From the NCBI RefSeq assembly GCF_963668085.1, contig NZ_OY764059.1, positions 62,001 through 126,000 on the forward strand: DNA of 64,000 bases, written 5' to 3'. The position numbers were made by a program, and so were the translations under genes. This document shows, one piece after another, positions 37,360 through 47,144 of the stretch (positions are counted from its first letter, which is position 1; every line of letters starts with the position of its first letter). Below the pieces are notes generated by a model. It did no database searches and had not been told where the DNA came from. It worked only from the letters and a program-made list of their open reading frames with translations. This stretch comes from an uncultured Ilyobacter sp. (GTDB lineage Bacteria > Fusobacteriota > Fusobacteriia > Fusobacteriales > Fusobacteriaceae).

Positions 37360-38112
37360 TTAATCCTCCTCCTTTTCAGGAGATTTTATAACTCCCAAAG
37401 GATAGTAAGGAATCATGTTATCCTTCAGCCAGTCGAGCGCCTCTATAGGGGTCATACCCCAGTTTGTGGGACAGGTAGACAGTACCTCTACAATGGTAAA
37501 GCCCTCTCCCTTTATCTGAAGCTCAAAGGCTTTTCTTATAGCTTTTTTAGCCTCTCTCACGTGATTTGGATCGTGGACAGAAACCCTCACCACATAGACG
37601 GCCCTATCTAAGGTTGCGAGGATCTCCGACATTCTGATGGGCATTCCGTGAATTTTTTTATCTCTTCCATAGGGCGAGGTGGTTGATTTCTGATCGATTA
37701 GAGTAGTAGGTGCCATCTGACCACCTGTCATTCCATAGACAGCGTTATTTACAAAAATTGTTGTAAAGTTTTCACCTCTTAAGGCAGCATGGATTATCTC
37801 TGCACATCCTATAGAAGCCAGGTCTCCATCTCCCTGGTAGGTGAACACAGTGCAATCTGAATTGACTCTTTTTATGCCTGTAGCCAGGGCAGGGGCTCTT
37901 CCGTGGGGACCTGCCTGCATATCGCAATTAAAGTATTTGTACGAGAGTGCAGAGCAGCCTACAGAGGCCACCCCTATACTTTTGTCTAATACTCCAAGCT
38001 CCTCTAAAACTTCTCCTACAAGCCGGTGTATTATCCCGTGGGTGCATCCTGGGCAGTAGTGAGTTACTGCGTCTGTTAGTCCTTTTGTCTTTTTGAAAAC
38101 AACTTCCATCAC
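37360..38112 (-). CDS. vorA: 2-oxoacid:ferredoxin oxidoreductase beta (TPP) subunit
   Basis: A thiamine-pyrophosphate-binding subunit of 250 residues. YCPGCTHGIIHRLVGEVL is at the start, and GDGDLASIGCAEIIHAALRG and FVNNAVYGMTGGQMAPTTL form the TPP/Mg site. Its start overlaps the alpha-subunit stop by 4 bases. Closest in style to 2-oxoisovalerate or 2-oxoglutarate ferredoxin oxidoreductases; the substrate is uncertain (korB is the alternative name). Confidence 0.9.
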   Translation of the reverse strand: MMEVVFKKTKGLTDAVTHYCPGCTHGIIHRLVGEVLEELGVLDKSIGVASVGCSALSYKYFNCDMQAGPHGRAPALATGIKRVNSDCTVFTYQGDGDLASIGCAEIIHAALRGENFTTIFVNNAVYGMTGGQMAPTTLIDQKSTTSPYGRDKKIHGMPIRMSEILATLDRAVYVVRVSVHDPNHVREAKKAIRKAFELQIKGEGFTIVEVLSTCPTNWGMTPIEALDWLKDNMIPYYPLGVIKSPEKEED

Positions 38113-39170
38113 TGCCCACCTCCAAGAATCTCATAAACCTTGTCTATTATCTCTTGAGGACTAGGTATCACTCCTCCTGTCCTTCCGAAAAAATGAACAG
38201 GAAGACGTCCATTTACACCTAACCTCACATCTTCTACCATCTGCCCGGTACTCATCTCAACTGTTAAGACAGCCTTGACTTTTTCAGGGAGATTTTCTAG
38301 CACGTGATAAGGGAAGGGGAAAAGTGTTATGGGTCTTAAAATTCCCACATTTATACCTTCATTTTTTAATTTTTCAACGGCACTTTTCAAAATCCTAGAG
38401 GTGGTACCATAAGCCACTGCAACAATATCGGCATTTTCTATATTATACTCTTCCCATCTGCATTCTTTTTCACACATGAGGTCCATCTTTTTTTTGATTT
38501 CTAGGATGTGTTTTTCCAGCCTATGAGAATCTAGGTCTAAAGATGTTATTATATTTGGTTCTCTTTTTCCCCTTGTACCTGTAGTGGCCCATTTTTTTTC
38601 AACACTAGTCTTTTTGGGTAAATCTTTAAACTCAACAGCTTCCATCATCTGTCCGATCATACCGTCTGCCAATAACATGACAGGGGTTCTGTACCTATCA
38701 GCCACTTTAAAGGCTATGGGTATGAGATCAACAGCTTCTTGGATGCTTGCAGGGGCAAAAACAGGCAGATGATAATCTCCGTGCCCTCCACCTTTCACAG
38801 CTTGAAAATAATCGGCCTGGGCAGGCTGTATTCCCCCCAATCCAGGTCCTGCTCGCATAACATTTATGATAAGACAAGGGAGTTCTGCACCGGCAATATA
38901 GGATATGCCTTCTTGCTTTAGAGAGATTCCAGGAGATGATGAAGATGTCATGACTCTGGCTCCAGAACCTGCAGCCCCATAGACCATGTTTATAGCTGCA
39001 ATTTCTGACTCAGCTTGAACAAAGGTCCCTCCTGCTAAAGGAAGCTCCCTTGACATATATTCAGGTATTTCATTTTGCGGGGTGATAGGATATCCGAAAA
39101 AGAATTTACACCCTGCCCTTATAGCCGATGCAGCCATAGCCTCATTACCTTTCATTAAGACTTTTGCCAT
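38109..39170 (-). CDS. vorB: 2-oxoacid:ferredoxin oxidoreductase alpha subunit (VorB/KorA)
   Basis: A 353-residue alpha subunit starting MAKVLMKGNEAMAASAIRAG, the pattern commonly annotated as 3-methyl-2-oxobutanoate dehydrogenase VorB. FFGYPITPQNEIPEYMS, AESEIAAINMVYGAAGSG and MTSSSSPGISLKQEGI follow. The complex oxidatively decarboxylates a branched-chain 2-oxoacid or 2-oxoglutarate to an acyl-CoA and reduces ferredoxin, which Rnf (convergent neighbour) can use. VorB versus KorA is not settled by sequence inspection. Confidence 0.88.
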   Translation of the reverse strand: MAKVLMKGNEAMAASAIRAGCKFFFGYPITPQNEIPEYMSRELPLAGGTFVQAESEIAAINMVYGAAGSGARVMTSSSSPGISLKQEGISYIAGAELPCLIINVMRAGPGLGGIQPAQADYFQAVKGGGHGDYHLPVFAPASIQEAVDLIPIAFKVADRYRTPVMLLADGMIGQMMEAVEFKDLPKKTSVEKKWATTGTRGKREPNIITSLDLDSHRLEKHILEIKKKMDLMCEKECRWEEYNIENADIVAVAYGTTSRILKSAVEKLKNEGINVGILRPITLFPFPYHVLENLPEKVKAVLTVEMSTGQMVEDVRLGVNGRLPVHFFGRTGGVIPSPQEIIDKVYEILGGGQ

Positions 39171-39188
39171 GGAAAAACCTCCTTTCGA

Positions 39189-39404
39189 TTAAATTTTCTC
39201 CACTCTTATTACAAGGTCCGGACACATTATTGCACAGTTTCCACATCCGATGCATTTATCAGGGTCAGTTACCCCTGCAGGATTATAGCCTTTAGAGTTG
39301 ATCTTATTTTTTTGAAGGAATACAATATCTACTGGGCAATTTACAGTGCACAGTCCGCAACCTTTACAGCGTTCTTCATTAAAAGTAACGATACCTTTTC
39401 CCAT
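39189..39404 (-). CDS. vorD: Ferredoxin subunit of the 2-oxoacid oxidoreductase
   Basis: A 71-residue 2[4Fe-4S] ferredoxin with CKGCGLCTVNCP and CIGCGNCAIMCP. It is the first gene of the vorDBAC-type operon, 18 bases before the alpha subunit. The ATG at 39404 follows AAAGGAGGC; a longer in-frame start upstream would overlap that site. Confidence 0.9.
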   Translation of the reverse strand: MGKGIVTFNEERCKGCGLCTVNCPVDIVFLQKNKINSKGYNPAGVTDPDKCIGCGNCAIMCPDLVIRVEKI

Positions 39405-39589
39405 TTCTAGCCTCCTTTTCAATGAAAATAATTTTAAACAACTGTTTTTAATTAAGTTTTACGTAAAGATTTCTCTCTTCCCTTCTTTAAATTAGATTGT
39501 CGGATGTCTTTTGTAAATCTTTCTATCGGTGAATGATTTGAGATTTTATTAAATTAATTTAAATTACTACTTGAAAATTGTAAATAAAT

Positions 39590-40023
39590 TACTGAATTTA
39601 CAAAAATATTAAAGTCAAAAGATTTTGTCACGAATGAAAATCTTATAAAAGGCAAAAAAATTAACACGAATAAAGATAAAACCTTTTGACCACAGAGGAC
39701 ACAGAGAAAAGAAGAGAGTTTCATAGAGTGAAAATAAAAAAAATTAATTTTCATATTACTTTCCCCTTTAAAAAATGCCGTTAAGAAATCATCTTGTGAA
39801 ATCCACTTTCATTGAAATAAGGAGGTTTACTGAGTATATTTCAATAGAAAGTTAGTTCAGAAGTGATTTGACTTAGAAAATAATGAGTGGAACGAATATA
39901 TTTTCTAGTTCTTGTAAAATTTATTTTTACAAGTTTCATTAGTTTTAATTGGGGTGCCTTTTCTTTGGTTACTTTCTTTGGGCAAGCAAAGAAAGTAACA
40001 CAGGTTTTCAGATAAATTCAATA
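39590..40023 (+). repeat. Dispersed repeat, copy B (type 1)
   Basis: About 434 bp, the inverse-oriented partner of copy A. It runs from TACTGAATTTAC to GATAAATTCAATA. It contains the 13-bp hairpin GTTACTTTCTTTG/CAAAGAAAGTAAC at 39969-40000 and the 'cacagaggacacagag' phrase. Similarity to copies C and D continues about 25 bases past the right end (CTTTAATTTGAAATAAA). The 66-residue ORF at 39554-39754 is related to the one in copy A only because the DNA is repeated. Confidence 0.85.
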
Positions 40024-40083
40024 CTTTAATTTGAAATAAAGGTAGAAACTTAGTTTAAATTAAGTAATCTATAGATATCTAAA

Positions 40084-40115
40084 AGAAAAAAGACTGTTTA
40101 GAACAGTCTTTTTTA
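40084..40115 (-). terminator. Terminator downstream of nhaC
   Basis: AAAAAAGACTGTT/AACAGTCTTTTTT, near perfect, about 35 bases after the nhaC stop on the minus strand. Confidence 0.85.
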
Positions 40116-40147
40116 GAAGGTTTATATAGAAATTACATCAATAAATT

Positions 40148-41488
40148 TTAAACTATGTTTTCTTTGAGTTTCATTTTAGAATTTTGAAATTTAAATACCA
40201 GGAAACTGCTTATAGGTACAAAATACAGATAAAATGCATAGGGAATATAGGAGTAAAAATTAACTTTTAAAGTCTCTGTTGGTACAAATGCGGCAATATT
40301 CCAAGGAATCAGAGGAGCGATCACAACTGCTGTATTTTCTATGTCTAAGGCTAATTTTTCCCTGGTGAACCCAAGTTTTTTATAGGCGTCTTTTAAAAAT
40401 TGTTCTGTGAGTACAATGGATATGGTCTGACTGCATCCGAAGATTCCTGTCAAGACACTTGTTATAGCTGTGCATGAAAATAGCTGAAATCTATTTTTAG
40501 ATTTAAGGGATATTTCATTGAATTTTTCAAGCATAGCTGTTTTTTGGAATATTCCGGCTAAGGAGCAAGAGATGAAAACTACTATTCCTGCCTTCATCAT
40601 GGAAATTATTCCTCCACGATTTAAAATATTTCCTATTTTAACACTGTTTTCTAATTTAAATCCAAAAATAGAAAAATTTATAACTTCTAAAGGATTGTAG
40701 TTTTGGATTAAAATAGATATAAAAACAGCTGAAATGATACTTATACTCATGGATTTTTTAACGTTTACTTTAAACAGCGAGGCACCAAAGATTATTGCCG
40801 CTGGAATCAGAGGTATCAAACCTATGCTGAAAACCTCCTTCATACTTTCACCTATGTTTTCGTGAGTGAAGACTATGGGGTTGTCGAAGGACAAAATTAA
40901 ATAAAAAAATGCTGAAGCGATCAGGGGAAAAATTCCTGTTTTGAGCATATTTTTTATGTTGGTATAGAGGTCTGTTTCTGTGAGATTGGCAACCAAAATA
41001 GCACTAGATGACATGGGAGAGCATCTGTCTCCAAAATATGCACCAGACATAATAGATCCTGTCACTATCGCAAGATTTATATTGCCTGCCTTTGCCATAA
41101 CAATTATCGCCATCCCTATCGTGCTCACAGTACCAAAGGAGGTCCCTAAAAGTAGGGATACAAAGGAGACAATGAAAAAAGTGTAAATAATAAAAAAGTT
41201 GGGATTCATAAACTTTATTCCATAATAAACAATGGTCGGTATGGTCCCTGCAGATATCCATAGAGAAGTCAGAATACCGATTAGAGAGAACACCTGGAGA
41301 ACAATAAATGATTTCTTACCACCGTCAAAAATCATTTTTAGGACATCCCTTGCACCATATCCCCTTTTGAGTGAAAGAAAGGAAAAAATCAAAAGAGCCA
41401 TAAACAGGGGGTATCCGATGAATATCTTATTTATAACAGAAAAAATCAAAAGTGTAAAAATTAAAGCCATACTTAGAAAAATATCCAT
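40148..41488 (-). CDS. nhaC: NhaC-family Na+/H+ antiporter
   Basis: A polytopic membrane protein of about 446 residues with roughly eleven hydrophobic segments. SFVSLLLGTSFGTVSTIGMA and SGAYFGDRCSPMSSSAILVA are typical NhaC blocks. It would exchange Na+ for H+ and so interact with an Rnf-generated gradient (inference). The ATG at 41488 has AGGAGGG before it; a 20-residue N-terminal extension is possible in frame but has no ribosome binding site. Relatives can also carry amino or organic acids, so substrate is moderate confidence. Confidence 0.82.
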   Translation of the reverse strand: MDIFLSMALIFTLLIFSVINKIFIGYPLFMALLIFSFLSLKRGYGARDVLKMIFDGGKKSFIVLQVFSLIGILTSLWISAGTIPTIVYYGIKFMNPNFFIIYTFFIVSFVSLLLGTSFGTVSTIGMAIIVMAKAGNINLAIVTGSIMSGAYFGDRCSPMSSSAILVANLTETDLYTNIKNMLKTGIFPLIASAFFYLILSFDNPIVFTHENIGESMKEVFSIGLIPLIPAAIIFGASLFKVNVKKSMSISIISAVFISILIQNYNPLEVINFSIFGFKLENSVKIGNILNRGGIISMMKAGIVVFISCSLAGIFQKTAMLEKFNEISLKSKNRFQLFSCTAITSVLTGIFGCSQTISIVLTEQFLKDAYKKLGFTREKLALDIENTAVVIAPLIPWNIAAFVPTETLKVNFYSYIPYAFYLYFVPISSFLVFKFQNSKMKLKENIV

Positions 41489-41679
41489 AGGCCCTCCTAA
41501 AATTATAATAGTTAAACTGATTTTAACTTTAAAAAAAATTTTAAGCAACTATTATTTAATTTATAAATATTATTATTAGAGGGATCTTATAATGTAAAAT
41601 AGTTGGCAGGTATCCAGGAATATGTTAGTATTTATATAGCTTAAAATTAAGAAATGAAAATTTATAGGGGGGTAAAAAA

Positions 41680-42063
41680 ATGGGTAAAAAGGTAATAAAT
41701 ACAGAAAAGGCACCTGCGGCTTTAGGACCGTATTCGCAGGCTATAGAGGTCAACGGAATGTTGTTTGTATCGGGTCAGATTCCATTTGTCCCAGAGACTA
41801 TGACTTGTATTTCTGACGATGTACAAGAGCAGACAAAACAAGCTCTAGAAAACGTAAAGGCTGTTTTAGAAGAAGCTGGATATTCCTTGAAAGATGTTGT
41901 AAAAGCAGGGGTTTTTATAAAAAATATGGATGATTTTGCAAAGATAAATGAGGTTTATAATGAGTATTTAGGAGATGTAAAACCTGCTAGGGCATGTGTT
42001 GAAGTTGCCAGGCTACCTAAAGATGTAAAAGTTGAAATAGAGGTAATAGCTGTAAAAGGTTAG
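41680..42063 (+). CDS. ridA: RidA-family 2-iminobutanoate/2-iminopropanoate deaminase
   Basis: Hydrolyses reactive enamine/imine intermediates from PLP enzymes such as serine or threonine dehydratases. It is a 127-residue protein of the YjgF/RidA family with [25 protein letters not shown], and [18 protein letters not shown] with the conserved arginine. The ATG follows AGGGGGG. It is monocistronic, with a terminator directly after the stop. Confidence 0.93.
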   Translation: MGKKVINTEKAPAALGPYSQAIEVNGMLFVSGQIPFVPETMTCISDDVQEQTKQALENVKAVLEEAGYSLKDVVKAGVFIKNMDDFAKINEVYNEYLGDVKPARACVEVARLPKDVKVEIEVIAVKG

Positions 42064-42088
42064 GGCTGCATAGGCAGCCTTTTTTTTA
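42064..42088 (+). terminator. Terminator of ridA
   Basis: GGCTGC/GCAGCC followed by eight T. Confidence 0.8.
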
Positions 42089-42158
42089 CAAAAAATTAAT
42101 TTAGATAGTTAACTAAAAACTGATATAAAAATGGAATTTAGAAACATAAAATATAATT

Positions 42159-42178
42159 TTATTATTGACCATGTACAA
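42159..42178 (+). repeat. Iteron-like site 17 (16/20)
   Basis: TTATTATTGACCATGTACAA. An outlying site 30 kb from the origin, between ridA and the convergent small gene. Confidence 0.5.
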
Positions 42179-42191
42179 AAGCGGCTCTTGT

Positions 42192-42560
42192 TTATTTGAC
42201 TTCAGAGAGTTTTGAAAGTTTAATTTTAAAATCCCTTCCCTTGATCTCACCCACATAAAGAGAAGTTCTGAAATTTTTCGTAGACCGAGGAGGTAGATTG
42301 TAAAATGTAGGTGAAGAAACCAATACTTCTCTTCCGTTGTTGACTTCAGGGTCTTTAAAATAAATATCTAGAGTTACAGTTAGTTTTTTACTACTCCTAT
42401 TTTCCATAAGACCTGAAAAACTTCTGTATTTATTATTTTTTCGACTTAATTTAGCTTCGATGATTCGGATTTTTCCAAAGTTAAATGAATATCTTGAGGC
42501 CTCTGCTGATGTAAAAGATAAAATAAAAACTAAGAAAAAAAATAATGTAAACTTTTTCAT
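42192..42560 (-). CDS. Hypothetical exported protein
   Basis: A 122-residue protein with a clear signal peptide (MKKFTLFFFLVFILSFTSAEA, cleavage probably after AEA). The mature part is about 100 residues, beta-rich, with FNFGKIRIIEAKLSRKNNKY and LPPRSTKNFRTSLYVGEIKG, suggesting a small immunoglobulin-like or FxLYD-type domain. I do not recognise a family. The ATG at 42560 is preferred over a GTG three codons upstream, which would sit too close to AGGAGG. The function is unknown. Confidence 0.65.
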   Translation of the reverse strand: MKKFTLFFFLVFILSFTSAEASRYSFNFGKIRIIEAKLSRKNNKYRSFSGLMENRSSKKLTVTLDIYFKDPEVNNGREVLVSSPTFYNLPPRSTKNFRTSLYVGEIKGRDFKIKLSKLSEVK

Positions 42561-42801
42561 AATATTCACCTTCCTCCTGAAAAAATATTTTTTATAAATG
42601 AAGATTATTTAAATTCAAATTTCTTCATTCAAGAAAAATATAAACTCTACTATTATTTCTATTTTAAGTTTTAAAAATTCCTTTTTATACAAAAAATATC
42701 CTAAATTATAGTAGTAGTCTACTAGATAGTCAGGATAGTTAAAGATGATTTTTAAATGTTAATTTAATCTAAGTTCACGCTCGAAATGATTGCTGATCAA
42801 T

Positions 42802-43299
42802 TACTGAATTTACAAGAATGTTAGAGTCAAAGGATTTTGTCACGAATGAAAACCGATAAAAGACAAAAAAAATTAACACGAATAAGGACAAAAGATTTTG
42901 GACACAGAGCATCATAAAAGTGTATGTTGCACAGAGAAAAAGAGAGAGTTTCACAGAGTTAAGACGAAAACTAGATACGATTTCTTTTGCGAGAGGTTTT
43001 CGATCTTTTTTCTTTTGCCATTGACAAAATCAGCGTTAAGAATAACCGCAGTGAAATCCTTAGAAAAAATCGACTGTCTGAGCGTAGCGAGTGACCAGAA
43101 AATAACGAGTTATACGAGTATATTTTTTGGTTCTCAGAAACTTGCTTTCTGAGTTTCCTTATTGCTATTGGATTTTCAAGGTTATTTAGCTGATTTTTCA
43201 CAGGCTTGAACTTTTGGTTATGCCCTGACCAGAGGGAGGAAATGCTCTTGGGGTGCTTTTCTTTCAAGAGAAAAGTAACGAATCCCGATAAATTCAATA
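42802..43299 (+). repeat. Dispersed repeat, copy C (type 2)
   Basis: 498 bp from TACTGAATTTAC to GATAAATTCAATA. It is the same length as copy D and nearly identical to it. It shares the end segments with copies A and B but differs in the middle, and lacks the 13-bp hairpin. The phrase 'gagcgtagcgagtgacc' and a 'cacagag' motif are present. The overlapping minus-strand ORF (42971-43327) mirrors the one in copy D; most differences change amino acids, so it is not treated as coding. It begins 36 bases after the end of the GntP gene. Confidence 0.85.
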
Positions 43300-43335
43300 G
43301 TTTAATTTGAAATAAAAGTAGAAACATGGGTTAAT

Positions 43336-44586
43336 TTAAAGAATTAGTCCGTATATAATCGTTGAAAATAACGTTAATGTAAAACCAATTGCAGACTCAT
43401 ATGGAATTAACTTGAACCTCTCTCCTAAGTTGGTATTGGTACAACTAGCAGTTGTATGAAAAAATGATCCGTGAGGGAGATGATCAAAAACTGTTGCTCC
43501 AGCGTGCAACATTGCGGCACCATAAAGGGCTTTTACTCCTGCTGCTACAATAGCTGTGGAAAAAGTCGCAGAAGCCACCGTGGCTGCGGCTGTTGTAGAA
43601 GCTGTGGCTGCTGACATCAAGGCTCCAGAAATTGGTGCAAGCAGAAATTCAGGAAAACCAGATTTATCTAAAAGTTCTATGGTGACGTCTTTTAGAGTCG
43701 AATGTTTAATTATGCCTGCAACGGTACCGGTACTGAGTAAAAGAATAGCAATTTCTGTCATTTTAGACAGACCGTATTGAATATATTCCTTAAAATATGA
43801 CTGTTTCCCCATGGCCAAACAGCCTATTGCTCCCCCTAATGGAAGGGCAACTAAGGGATCAACATAAATACCAGTTATAGGACCTAAGGCCAAAAGAATT
43901 ATTGCTATAACAGGTCCTGTCATTGATGAAAAAAATGATGGAAGCTCTTTTACCAAATTTTCTTCTTCAGATTCTAAAATCTGCTCACCTTTTTTTATAA
44001 GAGTTTGAGCTAAGAAACAAGTTACCACAACTCCAAATATAGCAGGAATAATATTTGCAGCCATTAAAGAAGATAAGTCTACTCCGAAATTTTGTGAAGA
44101 TACGATTGTGTTGGAATTAGGTGAAATTATGTTCCCGGATTTCCCTCCACCGATCATAGCCAAAAGTATAGACATTTTTGATATCTTCAACCGTTTAGCA
44201 ATAGTTATTGCAATTGGTGATACGGTTATTACAGCTACGGAAATAAAAACTCCCACAGTTGTAAGAAGCATCGTAGCAAGAGCCAGTGCAAGTATGGCTC
44301 TCTTACTACCTAATTTTTCGATAATTGTTTCAGCTATTTTAACTGCCGCTCCTGACTCTATCAACACTCCCGCTAATACTCCTGCAGTAAGAATTCTTAA
44401 AATAGCCGGGGTAATCCCTTTTGCTCCATCTACCATCAATAATACTGTTTCTGGGAGAGAGGCTCCCCCTGTAACTCCACCAACCAAAGCACCCAAAATC
44501 AGGCTGTATACAGGGTTATTCTTTTTTACTATCAAGGTTATTGACAAAGCTAATCCTATCAGTGTTCCCAATGCTGATACTTGCAT
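43336..44586 (-). CDS. GntP-family permease
   Basis: A membrane transporter of about 416 residues and 12-14 hydrophobic segments. MIGGGKSGNIISPNSNTIVSSQNFGVDL and ATASTTAAATVASATF are typical GntP/gluconate-permease blocks. Likely substrates are gluconate, glycerate or another hydroxy acid; no catabolic gene adjoins it to decide. The ATG at 44586 has GGGAGGG before it; an N-terminal extension of 15 residues is possible but less likely. No separate terminator is seen; repeat C follows at once. Confidence 0.8.
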   Translation of the reverse strand: MQVSALGTLIGLALSITLIVKKNNPVYSLILGALVGGVTGGASLPETVLLMVDGAKGITPAILRILTAGVLAGVLIESGAAVKIAETIIEKLGSKRAILALALATMLLTTVGVFISVAVITVSPIAITIAKRLKISKMSILLAMIGGGKSGNIISPNSNTIVSSQNFGVDLSSLMAANIIPAIFGVVVTCFLAQTLIKKGEQILESEEENLVKELPSFFSSMTGPVIAIILLALGPITGIYVDPLVALPLGGAIGCLAMGKQSYFKEYIQYGLSKMTEIAILLLSTGTVAGIIKHSTLKDVTIELLDKSGFPEFLLAPISGALMSAATASTTAAATVASATFSTAIVAAGVKALYGAAMLHAGATVFDHLPHGSFFHTTASCTNTNLGERFKLIPYESAIGFTLTLFSTIIYGLIL

Positions 44587-44958
44587 ACTCCCTCCCTTTT
44601 GATTAGAAAAATAAGATGATGTATTTGACATAGCACAACACCTTATATCTTTTTATATAAAATTTTAATTCCTCAATAAAAAAAAATCGGTTAAACTATT
44701 ACATTTTTAAATTATACCAGCAAACTCTTATAAATTGCAATAATCTCTTCTTTACTCAGTTTACCATAAGTATTAGAAGGACTTCCGTTATTAATTCAGA
44801 CTTATCAATTCCAAGCTTAGAATTTTAAGGCTTATGATATATGAGTAGAGTTTTTTTATTTTCTGTTTATTTTGGTTTCCAAGCTTGTTATTTTATTTAG
44901 AGGAAAAACACTTAAATTGTGTTAAAATAAAGGTGGAAAATTATTTGAGAGGTGACTA
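44587..44958. other. Gene-free region with a possible gene remnant
   Basis: 372 bp between the divergent GntP permease and the pseudouridine synthase genes. On the minus strand about 44716-44795 can be read as NGSPSNTYGKLSKEEIIAIYKSLLV followed by a stop, with a stop just upstream, which looks like the decayed C-terminal end of a gene. The family is not recognised. The rest is AT-rich promoter DNA; a TAAAAT near 44925 may be the -10 for the next gene. Confidence 0.25.
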
Positions 44959-45822
44959 ATGAAAAAGTTTATAATAGAACCCCAGTACAGCAATTATAAG
45001 GTATCTCAGTATCTCAGAGAGGTCAAAGGTTACTCTGGAAGGAGCTTGAGAAATATAGAGTGTTATCTTGACGGTAAGAGGGTGAAAACAACAAAAAAGC
45101 TACGAAAGCTCAACCGTCTAGTAGTAAAAGAAAAGGATAAGGGAACTGACATGAAACCCATCAAGATGGATTTGAATATAGTCTATGAGGACGACAACAT
45201 CATCCTTATAGACAAAGAGCCCTATATCATAGTGCATCCCACTCAAAAAAAGGTGGATAAAACGCTAGCTCACGGAATAATTTATTACATGCATGAAAAA
45301 ACCGGAAAAATTTTGGCTCCGAGATTTTATAACAGGCTTGATATGAATACAACTGGAATTATTGTAGTGGCAAAAAATGCTTACACCCAGGCTTTTTTAC
45401 AGGATAAGGCAGAGGTCAAAAAATATTATCAGGCTATAGTAAAAGGCATAGTTGAAGAAGATGAGCTTATGGTAGAAAAACCTCTTGGAAAAGAGGGGGA
45501 TGAACTGAGAAGGAAGGTAATGCTTGTGGAAAAAGGCGGGCAGGATGCCAAAACCCTTGTGAAGGTGATAAAAAGATATCCTGAAAAAGATTTAACCCTT
45601 GTGGAATTAGAACTATTTACTGGAAGAACACACCAGATAAGAGCACATATGGAATCATTGGGACACCCTATATTAGGAGATGAACTTTACGGTGCCAAAG
45701 ATGTGAGAGCTAGAAGGCAGATGCTGCATTCTTATAAATTAGAATTTACCAATCCTGACACCTTACTTCAAGAAACAATAGAAATAGAGCTGCCAGAGGA
45801 TATGAAAGAGATTTTAAGGTGA
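44959..45822 (+). CDS. RluA-family 23S rRNA/tRNA pseudouridine synthase
   Basis: A 287-residue pseudouridine synthase. An N-terminal S4-like region (YSGRSLRNIECYLDGKRVK) precedes the catalytic domain. The catalytic aspartate is in RLDMNTTGIIVVAK near residue 135, and GRTHQIRAHMESLGHPILGDELYG is the C-terminal signature. The exact uridine target (RluC or RluD type) cannot be told from sequence alone. The ATG follows GAGAGGTG. gapA follows with its own promoter. Confidence 0.9.
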   Translation: MKKFIIEPQYSNYKVSQYLREVKGYSGRSLRNIECYLDGKRVKTTKKLRKLNRLVVKEKDKGTDMKPIKMDLNIVYEDDNIILIDKEPYIIVHPTQKKVDKTLAHGIIYYMHEKTGKILAPRFYNRLDMNTTGIIVVAKNAYTQAFLQDKAEVKKYYQAIVKGIVEEDELMVEKPLGKEGDELRRKVMLVEKGGQDAKTLVKVIKRYPEKDLTLVELELFTGRTHQIRAHMESLGHPILGDELYGAKDVRARRQMLHSYKLEFTNPDTLLQETIEIELPEDMKEILR

Positions 45823-45876
45823 AAAACGGTCATCAATTGATCACAAAAAAGTTCAATTTTAAACCCTGTAGGATAA

Positions 45877-45905
45877 TTGACAAAGGGTAGAAATTAGTAT
45901 ATAGT
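45877..45905 (+). promoter_or_regulatory. Promoter of gapA
   Basis: TTGACA, a 17-base spacer, TATAGT, about 120 bases upstream of gapA. Near-consensus, as expected for a highly expressed glycolytic gene. Confidence 0.8.
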
Positions 45906-46027
45906 TTAGATGTAGAATGTGATCAAAAAGTGTACACAAAAAATGAGTAATTTACATTCATTCATTAAAAGCCGACAAAAAAATTTACATAAAACTGAAT
46001 TTATTATATCAAGGGGGTATTTTTAAA

Positions 46028-47035
46028 ATGGCAGTAAAAGTTGCAATTAACGGGTTTGGAAGAATCGGAAGACTAGCGTTCAGATTGATGTTTGATTCAC
46101 CAGAATTTGAAATCGTAGCAATTAACGACCTTACAGACGCGGAAACTCTAGCTTACTTACTAAAATACGATACAGCACAAGGAAGATACAAATCTGATTC
46201 AATCGAAGCAATCGAAGGTGGAATCAAAGTAGATGGTAAAGAGTTAAAAATTTACGCAGAAAGAGATGCTAAAAACTTACCTTGGGGAGACTTAGGAGTA
46301 GACGTAGTATTAGAGTGTACTGGATTCTACTGTTCTAAAGAAAAATCTCAGGCTCACATCGATGCAGGAGCTAAAAAAGTAGTTATTTCTGCTCCAGCTT
46401 CAGGAGACCTTAAAACAGTTGTATTCAACGTAAACGATGATGTTTTAGATGGTTCTGAAACTGTAATCTCAGGAGCTTCTTGTACAACTAACTGTTTAGC
46501 ACCAGTTGCTAAAGTACTAAACGACAACTTCGGATTAGTAAAAGGATTCATGACTACTATCCATGCTTATACAAACGATCAAAATATCCTAGATGCACCA
46601 CACGCTAAGCCTATCTCTGCAAGAAGAGGAAGAGCAGGAGCGGCTAACATGGTTCCTACTTCTACTGGAGCAGCTGTAGCTGTTGGTAAAGTATTACCTG
46701 AGTTAAACGGAAAATTAGACGGTGGAGCAGTAAGAGTTCCAACTATTACTGGATCATGTGTTGACCTAGTAGTAGAATTAGAAAAAGAAGTAACTGCAGA
46801 AGCTATTAATGCAGCTATCAAAGCAGCAGCTAACGAAACTTTAGGTTACACAGAAGACCCAATCGTATCTTCTGATACAATCGGAATGGAGTTCGGATCA
46901 TTATTTGATGCTGCATGCACAAAGGTAATGACTGTAGACGGAAAGCAACTTGTAAAACTATTAACTTGGTATGACAACGAGATGTCTTACACTGCTCAAT
47001 TAGTAAGAACTTGTAAGAAATTTGCTTCTTTATAA
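46028..47035 (+). CDS. gapA: Glyceraldehyde-3-phosphate dehydrogenase
   Basis: Oxidises glyceraldehyde 3-phosphate to 1,3-bisphosphoglycerate with NAD+. It is a 335-residue enzyme with the Rossmann start [15 protein letters not shown] and the catalytic cysteine in [15 protein letters not shown] (about residue 151); the C-terminal [14 protein letters not shown] is typical. Codons are biased toward ATC, AAC and TTA-type forms unlike neighbours, consistent with very high expression. pgk follows after a hairpin. Confidence 0.97.
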   Translation: MAVKVAINGFGRIGRLAFRLMFDSPEFEIVAINDLTDAETLAYLLKYDTAQGRYKSDSIEAIEGGIKVDGKELKIYAERDAKNLPWGDLGVDVVLECTGFYCSKEKSQAHIDAGAKKVVISAPASGDLKTVVFNVNDDVLDGSETVISGASCTTNCLAPVAKVLNDNFGLVKGFMTTIHAYTNDQNILDAPHAKPISARRGRAGAANMVPTSTGAAVAVGKVLPELNGKLDGGAVRVPTITGSCVDLVVELEKEVTAEAINAAIKAAANETLGYTEDPIVSSDTIGMEFGSLFDAACTKVMTVDGKQLVKLLTWYDNEMSYTAQLVRTCKKFASL

Positions 47036-47068
47036 GAAGAAACAAAATAAATAGAATCTAAATAGAAT

Positions 47069-47096
47069 AGCGGAACTTTCGAGTTCCGCTTTTTTT
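47069..47096 (+). terminator. Terminator (or attenuator) between gapA and pgk
   Basis: AGCGGAAC/GTTCCGCT followed by six or seven T. Confidence 0.85.
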
Positions 47097-47144
47097 AAAG
47101 ACATTATTATTTAAAAAATTTCAAATATCCAGGGAGGCAGATTA

